From assembly GCA_963714325.1 (NCBI GenBank), contig CAVQOB010000003.1, forward strand, positions 558,001 to 622,000: a DNA stretch of 64,000 nucleotides, written 5' to 3'. The DNA is from CAVQOB01 sp963714325. Its GTDB lineage: Bacteria; Pseudomonadota; Alphaproteobacteria; Rhizobiales; Hyphomicrobiaceae. The notes under the pieces are model-generated. The model was not told where the DNA came from. It saw only the letters and a program-made list of their open reading frames with translations, and did no database searches. This document shows, in pieces, positions 34,853 to 44,514 of the stretch. Every line of letters starts with the position of its first letter. Positions within the stretch are counted from its first letter, which is position 1. The position numbers and the translations under genes are program-made.

Positions 34853-35260
34853 ATGAAGCTCGCGATGTCATTGCGTCGAGTGTTCTCCGATTGGCCGATT
34901 GGCGATCGTTCGGTCGAGGTTGGGGCTCGCCCGCTGTTGATTTGCACACTTTGTGCGCTCCTTGCCTGCGTTGCCGCAACAGCTGTGCCAGCCCAGGACT
35001 CTGGTCGAACACTCAGAGGTCGCACCTATGCGCAGCTCGTGTGCGCACAATGCCACGCGATAGACCGCAACCAGCCCTATTCGCCAGTGCGCGGCTTGGC
35101 GACGTTTCAAGAAATCGCCAATGCCCCGGGCATGTCGGAAATTGCGCTATCGGTGTGGCTCCGAACGCCGCATCGCAATATGCCGAACTTCGCCATCGAT
35201 ACCGGCGATAGGGAAGACGTGATTGCTTACATTGTCAGCCTTCGCGATGGGGCTCATTAG
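34853..35260 (+). CDS. Exported monoheme cytochrome c
   Basis: The 135-aa product has an N-terminal cytoplasmic stretch, a signal/anchor segment (about 29-46: LLICTLCALLACVAATAVPA), the heme motif CAQCH and a distal Met in HRNMPNFAI. It ends with a helix (REDVIAYIVSLRD) typical of class I cytochromes. The likely role is electron transfer in the periplasm. GGGAG precedes the ATG. A second similar gene lies at 54195-54623. Confidence 0.88.
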   Translation: MKLAMSLRRVFSDWPIGDRSVEVGARPLLICTLCALLACVAATAVPAQDSGRTLRGRTYAQLVCAQCHAIDRNQPYSPVRGLATFQEIANAPGMSEIALSVWLRTPHRNMPNFAIDTGDREDVIAYIVSLRDGAH

Positions 35261-35378
35261 GGAGAGTGGCGGCGCTTTCTAATGGAGCGGGGCCTTGGAC
35301 GACTACTCTGAATGTTCGCGCCGCTCCAGCCGCGACTTGCCGTCATAGTCTGGTAAAATGTTGCTGGCAGAGGTCGTT

Positions 35379-36056
35379 GTGAAGCGAATGCTCCAATTTC
35401 GAGATCGTACAGCAGCGGGCAAAGCTCTCGGCCAGCGGCTGATCGAGCAGCGACTCCATCAACCCGTGGTGCTGGCGTTGCCGCGTGGCGGTGTCCCGGT
35501 TGGAGTAGAGGTCGCTCGCATGCTGAAGGCGCCGCTGGACCTTATTCTCGTTCGTAAGATCGGACTACCCTATCATCGCGAGCTGGCCGCCGCCGCCGTC
35601 GTCGACGGTGGCGAAGCCGAAATAGTCATGAACGACGACGTCATGGTTGAATCCGGATTGAATCAGGCTGACATCAAAGTTCAGGCACGCAGAGAACTGG
35701 CAGAAATTGAACGCCGGCGGCAAATTTACCTCAAAGGCCGGTCACGCATTCCATTGGAGAACCGAACACTGGTCGTCGTCGATGACGGGATCGCGACGGG
35801 AACAAGTATTCGTGCCGCCATCATGGCACTTCGTCATAAGGCACCGGAGCGGCTCGTTTTAGCCGTTCCGGTGGCGCCGGCCACTGCCCTTGCCGAATTG
35901 CGTCCGCTCGTGGATGTCATAGTCTGCCTGTCGACACCGACGCCGTTTGGTGCGGTCGGCGAGCATTATGGTGATTTCCACCAGTTGTCTGACAGCGAAG
36001 TCGTTGACTGTTTGGCCCAATTGGCAACAGGCTCAAGCGCCGAACGTGCGCATTGA
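35379..36056 (+). CDS. Phosphoribosyltransferase-domain protein
   Basis: The 225-aa product has the type I PRTase fold: VVLALPRGGVPVGVEVARML, KIGLPYHRELAAAAVVDGGE, and the PRPP loop TLVVVDDGIATGTSIRAAIM. The hood and base specificity are not known. GTG 35379 is preferred because GAGG lies 5 nt upstream; ATG 35358 and ATG 35388 are alternatives. It is convergent with the cation ATPase gene. Related proteins are part of hypoxia regulons in other bacteria, for example Rv0571c of M. tuberculosis. Confidence 0.85.
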   Translation: MKRMLQFRDRTAAGKALGQRLIEQRLHQPVVLALPRGGVPVGVEVARMLKAPLDLILVRKIGLPYHRELAAAAVVDGGEAEIVMNDDVMVESGLNQADIKVQARRELAEIERRRQIYLKGRSRIPLENRTLVVVDDGIATGTSIRAAIMALRHKAPERLVLAVPVAPATALAELRPLVDVIVCLSTPTPFGAVGEHYGDFHQLSDSEVVDCLAQLATGSSAERAH

Positions 36057-36085
36057 TCGCTCGTAACACGTAATTTTGTTGCGTA

Positions 36086-38581
36086 TCAAACATTACCATG
36101 ACGCGCGTGCAGCACCGGTCGTCGGACAAACAACTCTGCGACAGAAAAGGTGACGATGACAGCCATGAAGGTTGTGGCCATGATCCGGCCGTCGACGGCC
36201 ACAAGGCCGAGCAGTACGCGCAGGGGAGGCAGCACAACGGTTGCCAGCTGCAAAACAGCACCGATGCCGACAGCCCAGTGCACCCAGCGATTGGGCGCTG
36301 GCGCGTGACCAATCCGGCGCGACGGGTATACGAATACAAGCTGGGTGATGGATTCATAGAGGAACAGGCACGTTCGCGTCTCCTCACTCGTGTAGCCCAA
36401 TCCTGGCATAGTGCCGAAAAGGGCCAGTCCCACGGCTGCTTTCAATCCGGCGCTCACAGCGATAAAATGGAGAGACACGTCGTCCAGGAGCGTCGACTGT
36501 GGCGCCAGTGGTGGCCTTGCCATCACACCGGGATTGCGATCCCAGGCCAGGGCCAGCGCCGGCGGACCGTCGGCAACAATATTGATCCATAGCAATTGGA
36601 CGGCCGTCAGCGGCAACAAAAAGGTCGCGCCTGACGGATCTTTCATGCCGAGCATGAATGATAGGCCTAGTCCACCGGTCATGAGCAGAATCAACGCCAG
36701 ATCCGTCGAAAAAAAGAAGCGAATGAACTTCTGAATATTCGCGTAGATGTTGCGCCCCTCCTCAATCGCTACAACGATGGTTGCAAAGTTGTCGTCCATC
36801 AGCACAACATCGGCCACCTCGCGCGATACATCACTGCCGCGTAGTCCCATGGCGACACCGACGTCGGCAGCTTTGAGCGCAGGCGCATCATTCACGCCGT
36901 CGCCAGTGACGGCGACAATGTCTCCGTGCTCGATCAGCATCTTGACCAGTAGGAGTTTATGTTCGGGCGTGACGCGCGCATAAACATTGACGGTGCGGAT
37001 GGCCTCACGCAACCCATCTGCACTAAGTGCGTTGATGTCGTCGCCGGTCAAGATGTGTGCCGTGACAATGCCAACGGACGTGGCAATGGCCTCCGCCGTC
37101 GCTGGATGATCGCCCGTAATCATAAGAACACGAATACCCGCCGCCTTGGCGCGACGCAGCGCTTCCGGCACTTCGGCGCGCGGCGGGTCCCAGAGCATCA
37201 CCAAGCCGAGGAATTCGACGTTCACTTCACTCTCTTGGTTCGTCCACGCAAGGGCTAAAACCCGATACCCATTGCGTGCGTGAGCCTCGGCCTTCAGGAT
37301 CCAGCTCTCTCGGTCAGCTGGCGACATCGAGCTTCGCTTGATCAAGACTTCCGGTGCACCCTTGAGGTAGCTGATGTGCTGTCCACCTTCCTCGACGGTG
37401 ACGCGCATGAACTTGACGGCGCTGTCAAATGGGCGGCTTGAGAGCCTCGGTCGGGTCGCAGCAATTTGAGCGGCATCGGTACCGGTTGACTCGGCGTAAG
37501 CGATGAGGGCCAACTCCAATGGATCACCGACACGCGTCGCGATCTCGGCATCATTGGCGAGAATCATGGCGTGCAGGGCGCGCGTCGCATCGGGTGCGTC
37601 GATCCCACGGACATGCATGCTGTTTTCGGTCAAGGTCCCGGTCTTGTCGGTGGCAATGACAGTCACGGATCCCAGGGCTTCTACAGCGCTCAGGCGCCTC
37701 ACGACGGCTTTACGTTTCGCTAGACGCTCGACTCCCATCGCGAGCGTCAGGGCTAGCACTGCAGGCAGACCCTCTGGCACTGCAGCCACGGCCAGCGCGA
37801 CGGAGAACAGCGCAACTTGCCCAAGATTGCCAACGCCTTCAATCGCCAGTCCACCGATTGTCAGCATCAAACCGAGTCCGAGGATAGCGATTGCGACTTG
37901 ATTCCCGAACGCATTCAGACGCCGTTCCAGCGGCGTTTTGCTGGTGTCAATGCTACCGATCATCGTCGCAAGGCGCCCCATCGCGCTTGCTGTCCCGGTG
38001 CGCGTGACCTCGATATATCCTTTGCCTCGAACCAGGAGAGTTCCGCTGAAGAGTTCGTCGCTGGCAGTTTTGTCGACTGGAACCAACTCGCCAGTCAGTA
38101 ATGACTCATCGACCAGTATACCTTGACCCTCGGCAAGACGTCCGTCGGAGGGTACTCGATCGCCCGCCTCGATCCGGACGAAGTCGCCAACAACCAACTG
38201 ACTGGCGACAACTGTGACAAGCCCGTCGTCCCGCACCACCCAAACGTAAGGGATAGCGAGTGCCTTCAGCCTGTCTAACGCCGCTTCGGCCTTGCTCTCC
38301 TGATAGGCGCCAAGAGCCGCATTGAGCAAGAGAATGAGCGCGATCGCGATGACCTCGAACGGGATCGAGGTCGCGCCATCGCGCACCCACAACGCCAAGT
38401 CCAATGCGATGGCAGTCAAGAGAATGTAGATGAGCGCGCTCTTGAATTGCCGAAAGAACCAATTCCAGACGCTGGTCGCTTTAGCTTGTGGTAATTCGTT
38501 GGGGCCCGACGTCCTCAAGCGTCGCGCCGCTTCGTCCTGTGACAGGCCCCGCTTTGGCTGCATGTGGCTGCCATCTTTCAT
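36086..38581 (-). CDS. P2-type cation-transporting ATPase (CtpF/PMR1-like)
   Basis: P2 ATPases pump Ca2+ or other cations using an Asp-phosphate. The 831-aa product has the N-terminal cation-ATPase domain (GLSQDEAARRLRTSGPNELP), the actuator LTGE (162), PEGLP in helix M4 (269), the DKTGTLTEN phosphorylation site (Asp312), KGAPE, MITGDHPATA, the TGDGVNDAPALKAADVGVAM hinge, and C-terminal helices with NIVADGPPALALAWD. The start is not certain: GTG 38638 and ATG 38581 are in frame; the latter fits the family better. It is divergent from a 2TM gene with an FNR-type box between. CtpF of M. tuberculosis, a DosR gene, is the best-known relative type. Confidence 0.92.
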   Translation of the reverse strand: MKDGSHMQPKRGLSQDEAARRLRTSGPNELPQAKATSVWNWFFRQFKSALIYILLTAIALDLALWVRDGATSIPFEVIAIALILLLNAALGAYQESKAEAALDRLKALAIPYVWVVRDDGLVTVVASQLVVGDFVRIEAGDRVPSDGRLAEGQGILVDESLLTGELVPVDKTASDELFSGTLLVRGKGYIEVTRTGTASAMGRLATMIGSIDTSKTPLERRLNAFGNQVAIAILGLGLMLTIGGLAIEGVGNLGQVALFSVALAVAAVPEGLPAVLALTLAMGVERLAKRKAVVRRLSAVEALGSVTVIATDKTGTLTENSMHVRGIDAPDATRALHAMILANDAEIATRVGDPLELALIAYAESTGTDAAQIAATRPRLSSRPFDSAVKFMRVTVEEGGQHISYLKGAPEVLIKRSSMSPADRESWILKAEAHARNGYRVLALAWTNQESEVNVEFLGLVMLWDPPRAEVPEALRRAKAAGIRVLMITGDHPATAEAIATSVGIVTAHILTGDDINALSADGLREAIRTVNVYARVTPEHKLLLVKMLIEHGDIVAVTGDGVNDAPALKAADVGVAMGLRGSDVSREVADVVLMDDNFATIVVAIEEGRNIYANIQKFIRFFFSTDLALILLMTGGLGLSFMLGMKDPSGATFLLPLTAVQLLWINIVADGPPALALAWDRNPGVMARPPLAPQSTLLDDVSLHFIAVSAGLKAAVGLALFGTMPGLGYTSEETRTCLFLYESITQLVFVYPSRRIGHAPAPNRWVHWAVGIGAVLQLATVVLPPLRVLLGLVAVDGRIMATTFMAVIVTFSVAELFVRRPVLHARHGNV

Positions 38582-38655
38582 GGGCACGAAGATCCGGCCG
38601 CAGTCGGCCAATCGCCTTTGGTCAAACGCAATAGCCACCCCGCGGGCCTACAGCA

Positions 38656-38669
38656 TTGATCGAGCGCAA
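38656..38669. promoter_or_regulatory. FNR/FixK-type box between the cation ATPase and 2TM genes
   Basis: TTGATCGAGCGCAA has a perfect left half and one or two mismatches in the right half of TTGAT-N4-ATCAA. Its centre is about 82 nt from ATG 38581 and 141 nt from ATG 38804, so it could serve either divergent gene, most naturally the ATPase. Confidence 0.5.
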
Positions 38670-38803
38670 TGCGCACAGTGGCAATGATCCGAATGATCAC
38701 CATGATCGGCCGACGTTGTCGGTCGCGGAGCAACCTGCGCTGGATCAATGCGATCAGTGCGAATATCTGTCGACTGCTCGGGCACGCCGCCATGGAGGCT
38801 GTC

Positions 38804-39070
38804 ATGAACGATGACCTACGGTATCTCGAAGCCAAGCACCACGTTGCGGCGCTCAAGGGGTTCTATATTCACGCCATTGCATTTGCCTGCGTCATGTCCG
38901 GCCTTTTTGGGCTTAATTCGCTGACCAGTGCCGTCTGGTGGGTTCAGTGGCCTTTGCTGGGTTGGGGTATGGGCATCATATTTCACGCCATTCTGGTGTA
39001 TGCGCCTTTCCGGGTTTTCGGTCGTGAATGGGAGAAGCGCAAAATCGAGGAGCGCTTGGGAAAGTCGTGA
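38804..39070 (+). CDS. 2TM-domain protein (88 aa)
   Basis: The product starts MNDDLRYLEAKHHVAALKGF, followed by two membrane helices (IHAIAFACVMSGLFGLNSLT and WPLLGWGMGIIFHAILVYAP) and a charged end VFGREWEKRKIEERLG. This is the 2TM domain (PF13239), often found alone or in front of histidine kinases; the molecular role is unknown. GGAGG precedes the ATG. An FNR-type box lies in the upstream region shared with the ATPase gene. Confidence 0.88.
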   Translation: MNDDLRYLEAKHHVAALKGFYIHAIAFACVMSGLFGLNSLTSAVWWVQWPLLGWGMGIIFHAILVYAPFRVFGREWEKRKIEERLGKS

Positions 39071-39212
39071 CGATGACGAGGCCGCCCGGGCACAGTGCTT
39101 TGGTTGATGCTTTTTGTTGGGGCGATGCTGTTTTTGCGCGGACCAACAAGCATCGCCATACTCCCCGCATAGGTTCCAGGGTGTGATGTCGATGGACAAA
39201 CGAGACTAGCCG

Positions 39213-40058
39213 ATGGGTATCCATACGATCCTCCTCAATGCTACTAACGAGCAGTGCATGGGTAACCTGCTCGAAGTCGTGGGCATGCTCGCCGCGCGCG
39301 CGCATATCCACGTCATCGGCCTCGCAATTTTGCCGATGCCCATTGTGTTTCCGGCTGGCACACCAGGACATCCCCATCTTGTTACCGTTGCTGAGCAACG
39401 CGATGCCCTGATCCGCGCAGCAGATATAATGCGCGTCCGATTTGAGCAGGCAGCCAAACTCTTCGGCTTCTCCCAAGAATGGCGTCTTGAGGATGCGACG
39501 CGTACCACGCCGGCATCGATTGTGCTTTCTGCGGCGCGAACCGCCGACGTGGCGATTGCCGCACAAAGTGACAGCAGTTGGAACAAGTTCGCGCCAACAT
39601 CCATCATTGATCGGCTCATGTTGGAAGCAGGGCGTCCAGTGCTCTTGGTTCCAAAATATCTCACGTCTCCGTCGTCGATTGAGCGCATTCTTATCGCCTG
39701 GAATGGATCGCAACATGCTAGCCGTGCCGTCGCTGATGCATTGCCGCTGCTACGCCAGGCTCGGCATGTTAAACTTCTGCACTTCACGCAAGCCGGCGAG
39801 TATGAAACGGAGGAGTTGGGATCAGTCGCTCGGTTGGCCGATTCGCTCATGCGCCATGATGTCGTTGCGGTCGCCGAAGAGTTGGGCCTGCGAGGCACGG
39901 ACGCAGGACCAGCGATCCTATCGGCCGTGAAAGCTGAAAACGCTGACATGCTGATTATGGGTTGCTATGGCCATTCGCGTTTTCGCGAACTTGTCCTCGG
40001 TGGCGCAACGAGGCACGTCCTCGAGCACATGACCGTCCCCGTTTTCATGTCGCATTGA
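39213..40058 (+). CDS. Universal stress protein, two tandem UspA domains (281 aa)
   Basis: Tandem Usp proteins bind ATP and support survival under stress. Domain 1 (1-145) is degenerate at its ATP loop. Domain 2 (about 155-281) starts RILIAWNGSQHASRAVADAL and ends with the ATP motif G-x2-G-x9-G in MGCYGHSRFRELVLGGATRH, then MTVPVFMSH. The kinase-fusion gene follows after 6 bp, so they share a transcript. Two further Usp genes at 45440 and 46320 have the same architecture and the same MSH ending. Confidence 0.93.
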   Translation: MGIHTILLNATNEQCMGNLLEVVGMLAARAHIHVIGLAILPMPIVFPAGTPGHPHLVTVAEQRDALIRAADIMRVRFEQAAKLFGFSQEWRLEDATRTTPASIVLSAARTADVAIAAQSDSSWNKFAPTSIIDRLMLEAGRPVLLVPKYLTSPSSIERILIAWNGSQHASRAVADALPLLRQARHVKLLHFTQAGEYETEELGSVARLADSLMRHDVVAVAEELGLRGTDAGPAILSAVKAENADMLIMGCYGHSRFRELVLGGATRHVLEHMTVPVFMSH

Positions 40059-40064
40059 GGCCCC

Positions 40065-41642
40065 ATGCCAGATAAGTCCACGACGCATCAGCCGAACGCA
40101 GTTGCGGATCAGGCCGAAATCTTCGCCTTCCTCAGTCGCCCGGCGTCCTATCCCGGTTCTCCGACAAGTATCGAGACTTATGAAACGCATGGTGCAATCG
40201 TCTTTCTGGCTGGCGCGGATGCTTATAAAGTCAAACGCGCTGTGCGTTTCCCCTATATGGATTTTTCGACGCGCGAGAGGCGACGCTTGATGGTCGAAGC
40301 TGAGATTCGCATCAATCGGCGGCACGCGCCCGAGCTATATCTCGGCGCCACGACGATAACGCGCGAGCCGGACGGACAGCTTGCATTCAATGGGGCCGGC
40401 GTTCCGGTGGAGTGGTGTGTCCACATGCGGCGCTTTGATCAGGCCGACCTTCTGAGTGCACGTGTCAAACAAGGCAATATGCCTCCTTCGATGGCGGTCA
40501 CGTTGGCGGATATCGTCTTTCGGATGCACCGAAACCTAGACCGGCGCTCGGTCCCTGATCCGAGCGCCGGCTTTGCGAGGAATATTGATGATATTACTCA
40601 ACAGTTTGAGTCTTCCAAGGACGTGTTCGATGCACTGGATAGTCAGTCATTCCGGACCATTTCTCGGTTGCAATTGCAGAACAGTCGATCGTGCCTTGCG
40701 CAGCGCGCTGCCGCCGGGTTCATTCGTCGTTGCCACGGCGATTTGCATCTCAATAATATCGTTGTCTTGAAAGGAATGCCGACGCCGTTTGACGCCATCG
40801 AGTTCAATGACGATATCGCGATCATCGACACGCTGTATGATCTGGCTTTTCTCCTCATGGACCTTGATCACCGTGGCCAACGGGCGCTCGCCAACATCGT
40901 TTTCAATCGCTATTTTTGGCGTTCTGACAGTCTGATCGATCTGAATGGATTGACCGCGTTGCCACTGTTTTTGGGCCTCCGAAGCGCTATCCGCGCGATG
41001 GTCATTGCGCAGCGGATCGCCCAATCATCGAGCTGCGGCACCGGACCAATGCATGGTGAAGCGCGGTCTTATCTGCAGCATGCCTTGCGGTATCTGACAC
41101 CCGAGCCCTCACGGTTAGTTGCGGTCGGCGGCTTTTCGGGCACCGGCAAGTCAACACTCGCGGCGGCGCTCGCTCCGCTGTTAGGGGCGGCACCAGGCGC
41201 CCTGCACCTGCGCAGTGATCTTGAGCGCAAGGCAATATATCAAGTTGCCGAAACCGAACGTCTGCCCGCGACATGTTACTCTACCGCGGCCGCAACGCAG
41301 GTCTACAACCGCATTCTCGACAAGGCACGCGCGGCGCTTCGCGCCGGACATGCAGTGATCATTGATGCAGTGTTTGCCAGGCCGGCCGAACGGCAAGCGA
41401 CGGAAGAACTGGCGCGTGAATTTGGCGTTCCATTCCGTGGGCTTTGGCTCACGGCTCCTCGAGAGCTCCTGTTGCAGCGCGTGAGCGCCCGACGTGGCGA
41501 CGCGTCCGATGCAACGCCGGAGATCGTCGATGCGCAATTCATGTACGACCTGGGAAGCATGACCTGGTCCGAATTGGATGCGAGCGGAACTCCGCTTGAG
41601 GCGGTTGAGCGCGCCAAAGACGCTCTTGCTGTGGGTCAATAG
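40065..41642 (+). CDS. Fusion of aminoglycoside-phosphotransferase-like and P-loop kinase domains
   Basis: The 525-aa product has an APH/HSK2-like N-terminal domain (30-330) with the catalytic loop RRCHGDLHLNNIVV and the metal Asp in IDTLYDLAFLLMDLD. A C-terminal P-loop kinase domain (about 350-520) follows, with Walker A GGFSGTGKST, LRSDLERKAIY and the AGHAVIIDAVFARPAERQA segment. The substrates of both domains are unknown. The pair of a tandem Usp gene and this fusion is also found in M. tuberculosis (Rv2005c-Rv2004c, DosR-controlled). No toxin-antitoxin partner is visible, so a zeta-toxin reading is not favoured. Confidence 0.88.
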   Translation: MPDKSTTHQPNAVADQAEIFAFLSRPASYPGSPTSIETYETHGAIVFLAGADAYKVKRAVRFPYMDFSTRERRRLMVEAEIRINRRHAPELYLGATTITREPDGQLAFNGAGVPVEWCVHMRRFDQADLLSARVKQGNMPPSMAVTLADIVFRMHRNLDRRSVPDPSAGFARNIDDITQQFESSKDVFDALDSQSFRTISRLQLQNSRSCLAQRAAAGFIRRCHGDLHLNNIVVLKGMPTPFDAIEFNDDIAIIDTLYDLAFLLMDLDHRGQRALANIVFNRYFWRSDSLIDLNGLTALPLFLGLRSAIRAMVIAQRIAQSSSCGTGPMHGEARSYLQHALRYLTPEPSRLVAVGGFSGTGKSTLAAALAPLLGAAPGALHLRSDLERKAIYQVAETERLPATCYSTAAATQVYNRILDKARAALRAGHAVIIDAVFARPAERQATEELAREFGVPFRGLWLTAPRELLLQRVSARRGDASDATPEIVDAQFMYDLGSMTWSELDASGTPLEAVERAKDALAVGQ

Positions 41643-41701
41643 TGACATAAGGTCATTGCGCTAGAGGTCCAGACACATCAGTGGGCATCATTGGATCTGG
41701 C

Positions 41702-44371
41702 ATGTCGATCCGCAATCTTGAGCACCTCTTTTGCCCGAAGTCAGTGGCGCTCATTGGCGCTAGTGCCAAAGCGGGTAGTATCGGTGGCGTCATCGCCAAC
41801 AATCTCATCACTGGCGGTTTTGGTGGGTCGATCTGGTTCGTCAATCCTCGCCATACCAGTATGGCTGGCAAGGCCTGCTTCGCCACGATTCATGACCTAC
41901 CTGACGTCCCAGATCTCGCGGTCATTGCCACACCGCCTGCGACACTACCCGGATTGATCGCGGACTTGGCTCACAAGGGCGCGCGCGCCGCCGTCGTCAT
42001 CACCGCCGGCATCTCAAGCACGATCCGCCAAGCGATGCTCGACGCCGCGCGGCCCTCTCTTTTGCGTATCCAGGGCGCCAACTGCCTCGGCTTGATGCTG
42101 CCGGCCATTGGGTTGAATGCAAGTTTTTGTCATCGCATGCCACTGACAGGCAGCCTCGCATTGGTATCACAATCGGGCGCCTTGATCACAGGGATTGTCG
42201 ATTGGGCCGCAGGGCGCGACATTGGTTTTTCGCATGTCGTTTCGCTCGGCGACATGGCCGACGTCGACTTTGGCGACATGCTCGACTATCTCGCCGATGA
42301 CAATTCCAGCCGCGCCATCCTGCTTTACATGGAACACATCACACACGCGCCAAAGTTCATGTCGGCCGCCCGCCGGGCGGCGCGTGTCAAGCCGGTCATT
42401 GTGCTCAAGGCGGGGCGTCACGCCGCTGGTGCTCAAGCAGCGATGTCACATACCGGAGCACTCTCCGGGGCAGACAATGCCTACGCTGCTGCTTTTCGCC
42501 GCGCCGGGGTGCTCCGCGTCGCAGAGCTTGAAGACCTCTTCTCTGCAGCGGAGATCTTGTCTCACGTGCCGCGCCTCGAGGGCGATCGGCTGATAATCCT
42601 GACCAACGGTGGCGGCGCCGGTGTTCTTGCCGCTGATCGTCTTACTGACCTCGATGGCCGCCTTGCCGAGTTATCTGATGCGCTGCGAGAAACACTCGAT
42701 GGCTTGCTGCCGCCAACTTGGTCGCGCAATAACCCCATTGACATCATCGGTGATGCTGATGCGACCCGCTACGTCGAAGCATACACACAAGTGATGGATG
42801 ATACCGCATCGGACGCCATACTTGTCATGAATTGCCCGACCGCCCTGGCATCGAGTTCGGACATAGCCGCCGCTCTGATCGGCGCCCACATGCGGCAATC
42901 CAAGTCATCGATGGCACCAAAACCTCTCTTCACAACTTGGCTTGGCGACGCGGCAGCGCACACCGCGCGGAGCGCTTTCGCAAACGCTCAGATTCCGACA
43001 TTCGATACACCTGCATCGGCAGTTGAGGGCTTTATGCATCTTGTGCACTATCGGCGTGCTCAAGACGAGTTAATGGCCGTTCCGCCGCTGTCGCCAACGA
43101 GTGAAGGCAATGATCCAACGCGCGCAAATGCAATCATCAGCGCTGTCATTGCCGAGGCACGCGAGTTACTAACCGAACATGAGGCGAAATCGGTATTGTC
43201 CGCTTATGGCATTCCGATTGCTGCAACCGAGACCGCAAGCACACCACTCGAGGTAGCGGCCCGCGCGGGAGTAATCCTGAAATCGCATGCCGCCTGTGTC
43301 GTCAAATTGCTCTCACGCGACATCACGCATAAGTCGGATGTTGGCGGTGTTCGATTGAACTTGGACAGTACGGATGCGGCAAGGCATGCTGCGATAGATA
43401 TCATCGCGAGTGCGACCCGGCTCCGACCCGATGCTCACATCGACGGCTTTACCGTTCAACCGATGGTCATCAGATCCCACGCGCATGAACTCATCGTTGG
43501 TATGAGTGTCGATCCGACATTCGGACCAATGCTCATGTTTGGATCCGGCGGCACTGCTGTGGAGGTTTTGCGCGATAGTGCGAATGCCTTGCCGCCCCTC
43601 GATATGAAGCTTGCGCATGACGTCATGCGCCAAACCCGCATCTATAATCTGCTGTTAGGTTATCGTGATCGCCCGGCGGCTGATCTCGACGCGATCGCTA
43701 GAACCTTAATGCGGGTCAGCGGGCTCATTATCGCGCATCCGCAAATTCTTGAACTTGACCTCAACCCACTGCTCGCCGATCAAAGCGGAGTCATCGCCCT
43801 CGATGCGCGCATCCGTGTTAGCCGCACTGGAAGGGCGCCCTTGGCGATCCGGCCCTATCCAGGCGACCTGCAAGTGCGCATCGATCTACCTGCCATTGGC
43901 GCTGTCACCCTACGCCCGATCCGACCTTCCGACGAGCATCTCTATGCAGCCTTTATCGAACGTCTAATGCCGGAAGATCTGCGCATGCGCTTCTTCATTG
44001 CACGGCCCAACATGGATCACACAATGATCGCCCGACTGACACAAATCGACTATGCGCGCGAAATGGCGTTCATTGCGCTCGATGACGCCAATGATCAGTT
44101 GATCGGTGTCGCTCGGCTGGCCGCTGACCCCGACTATCGCCGTGCTGAGTTCGCGGTCATTGTCGCGTCCGACTTGAAGGGTAAAGGCCTGGGCTGGCAG
44201 CTGGTTCAGCGGTTGATCGACTATGCGCGCAAGGAGCGGATCGAAGTGGTCTTCGGCCACGTCTTGAGTGCCAACGTGATGATGCTGCAGATGTGCCGGG
44301 AATTAGGCTTTTCAGTTGTTAGCGTCCCCGACGATCCAACACTTTCGGTCGTTGAATTGAAATTATCATAG
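41702..44371 (+). CDS. Acyl-CoA synthetase (NDP-forming)-like protein with GNAT domain (Pat/PatZ type)
   Basis: Pat-type enzymes acetylate Lys of proteins such as acetyl-CoA synthetase. The 889-aa product has a CoA-binding Rossmann domain (FCPKSVALIGASAKAGSIGG), two succinyl-CoA-synthetase-like domains (LALVSQSGALITGIVDW, MSHTGALSGADNAYAAAFRR), an ATP-grasp domain (about 475-690, KLLSRDITHKSDVGGV) and a C-terminal GNAT domain (about 725-889, with VTLRPIRPSDEHLY and VIVASDLKGKGLGWQLVQRL). ATG 41702 is used; GTG 41681 is the alternative. It follows the kinase-fusion gene by about 60 bp and may be in the same operon. Confidence 0.9.
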   Translation: MSIRNLEHLFCPKSVALIGASAKAGSIGGVIANNLITGGFGGSIWFVNPRHTSMAGKACFATIHDLPDVPDLAVIATPPATLPGLIADLAHKGARAAVVITAGISSTIRQAMLDAARPSLLRIQGANCLGLMLPAIGLNASFCHRMPLTGSLALVSQSGALITGIVDWAAGRDIGFSHVVSLGDMADVDFGDMLDYLADDNSSRAILLYMEHITHAPKFMSAARRAARVKPVIVLKAGRHAAGAQAAMSHTGALSGADNAYAAAFRRAGVLRVAELEDLFSAAEILSHVPRLEGDRLIILTNGGGAGVLAADRLTDLDGRLAELSDALRETLDGLLPPTWSRNNPIDIIGDADATRYVEAYTQVMDDTASDAILVMNCPTALASSSDIAAALIGAHMRQSKSSMAPKPLFTTWLGDAAAHTARSAFANAQIPTFDTPASAVEGFMHLVHYRRAQDELMAVPPLSPTSEGNDPTRANAIISAVIAEARELLTEHEAKSVLSAYGIPIAATETASTPLEVAARAGVILKSHAACVVKLLSRDITHKSDVGGVRLNLDSTDAARHAAIDIIASATRLRPDAHIDGFTVQPMVIRSHAHELIVGMSVDPTFGPMLMFGSGGTAVEVLRDSANALPPLDMKLAHDVMRQTRIYNLLLGYRDRPAADLDAIARTLMRVSGLIIAHPQILELDLNPLLADQSGVIALDARIRVSRTGRAPLAIRPYPGDLQVRIDLPAIGAVTLRPIRPSDEHLYAAFIERLMPEDLRMRFFIARPNMDHTMIARLTQIDYAREMAFIALDDANDQLIGVARLAADPDYRRAEFAVIVASDLKGKGLGWQLVQRLIDYARKERIEVVFGHVLSANVMMLQMCRELGFSVVSVPDDPTLSVVELKLS

Positions 44372-44514
44372 GTTTGACAATGCCATGGCGACGGCCAAGC
44401 CCACTTACACACTCAATTACAATTCGTCACGTGCCCGGCATACACGAGGGACCTAGGCCTGCTTTTGTGTCGTCAGTTCACTCCGACGAGACAGAACGAC
44501 AGGAAGGATAGACC

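Noticed and set aside
40065..41642. Zeta-type toxin reading of the kinase fusion
   Set aside because: No small antitoxin gene is adjacent and the APH-like domain is fused in front; the Usp-linked kinase family explains it better.
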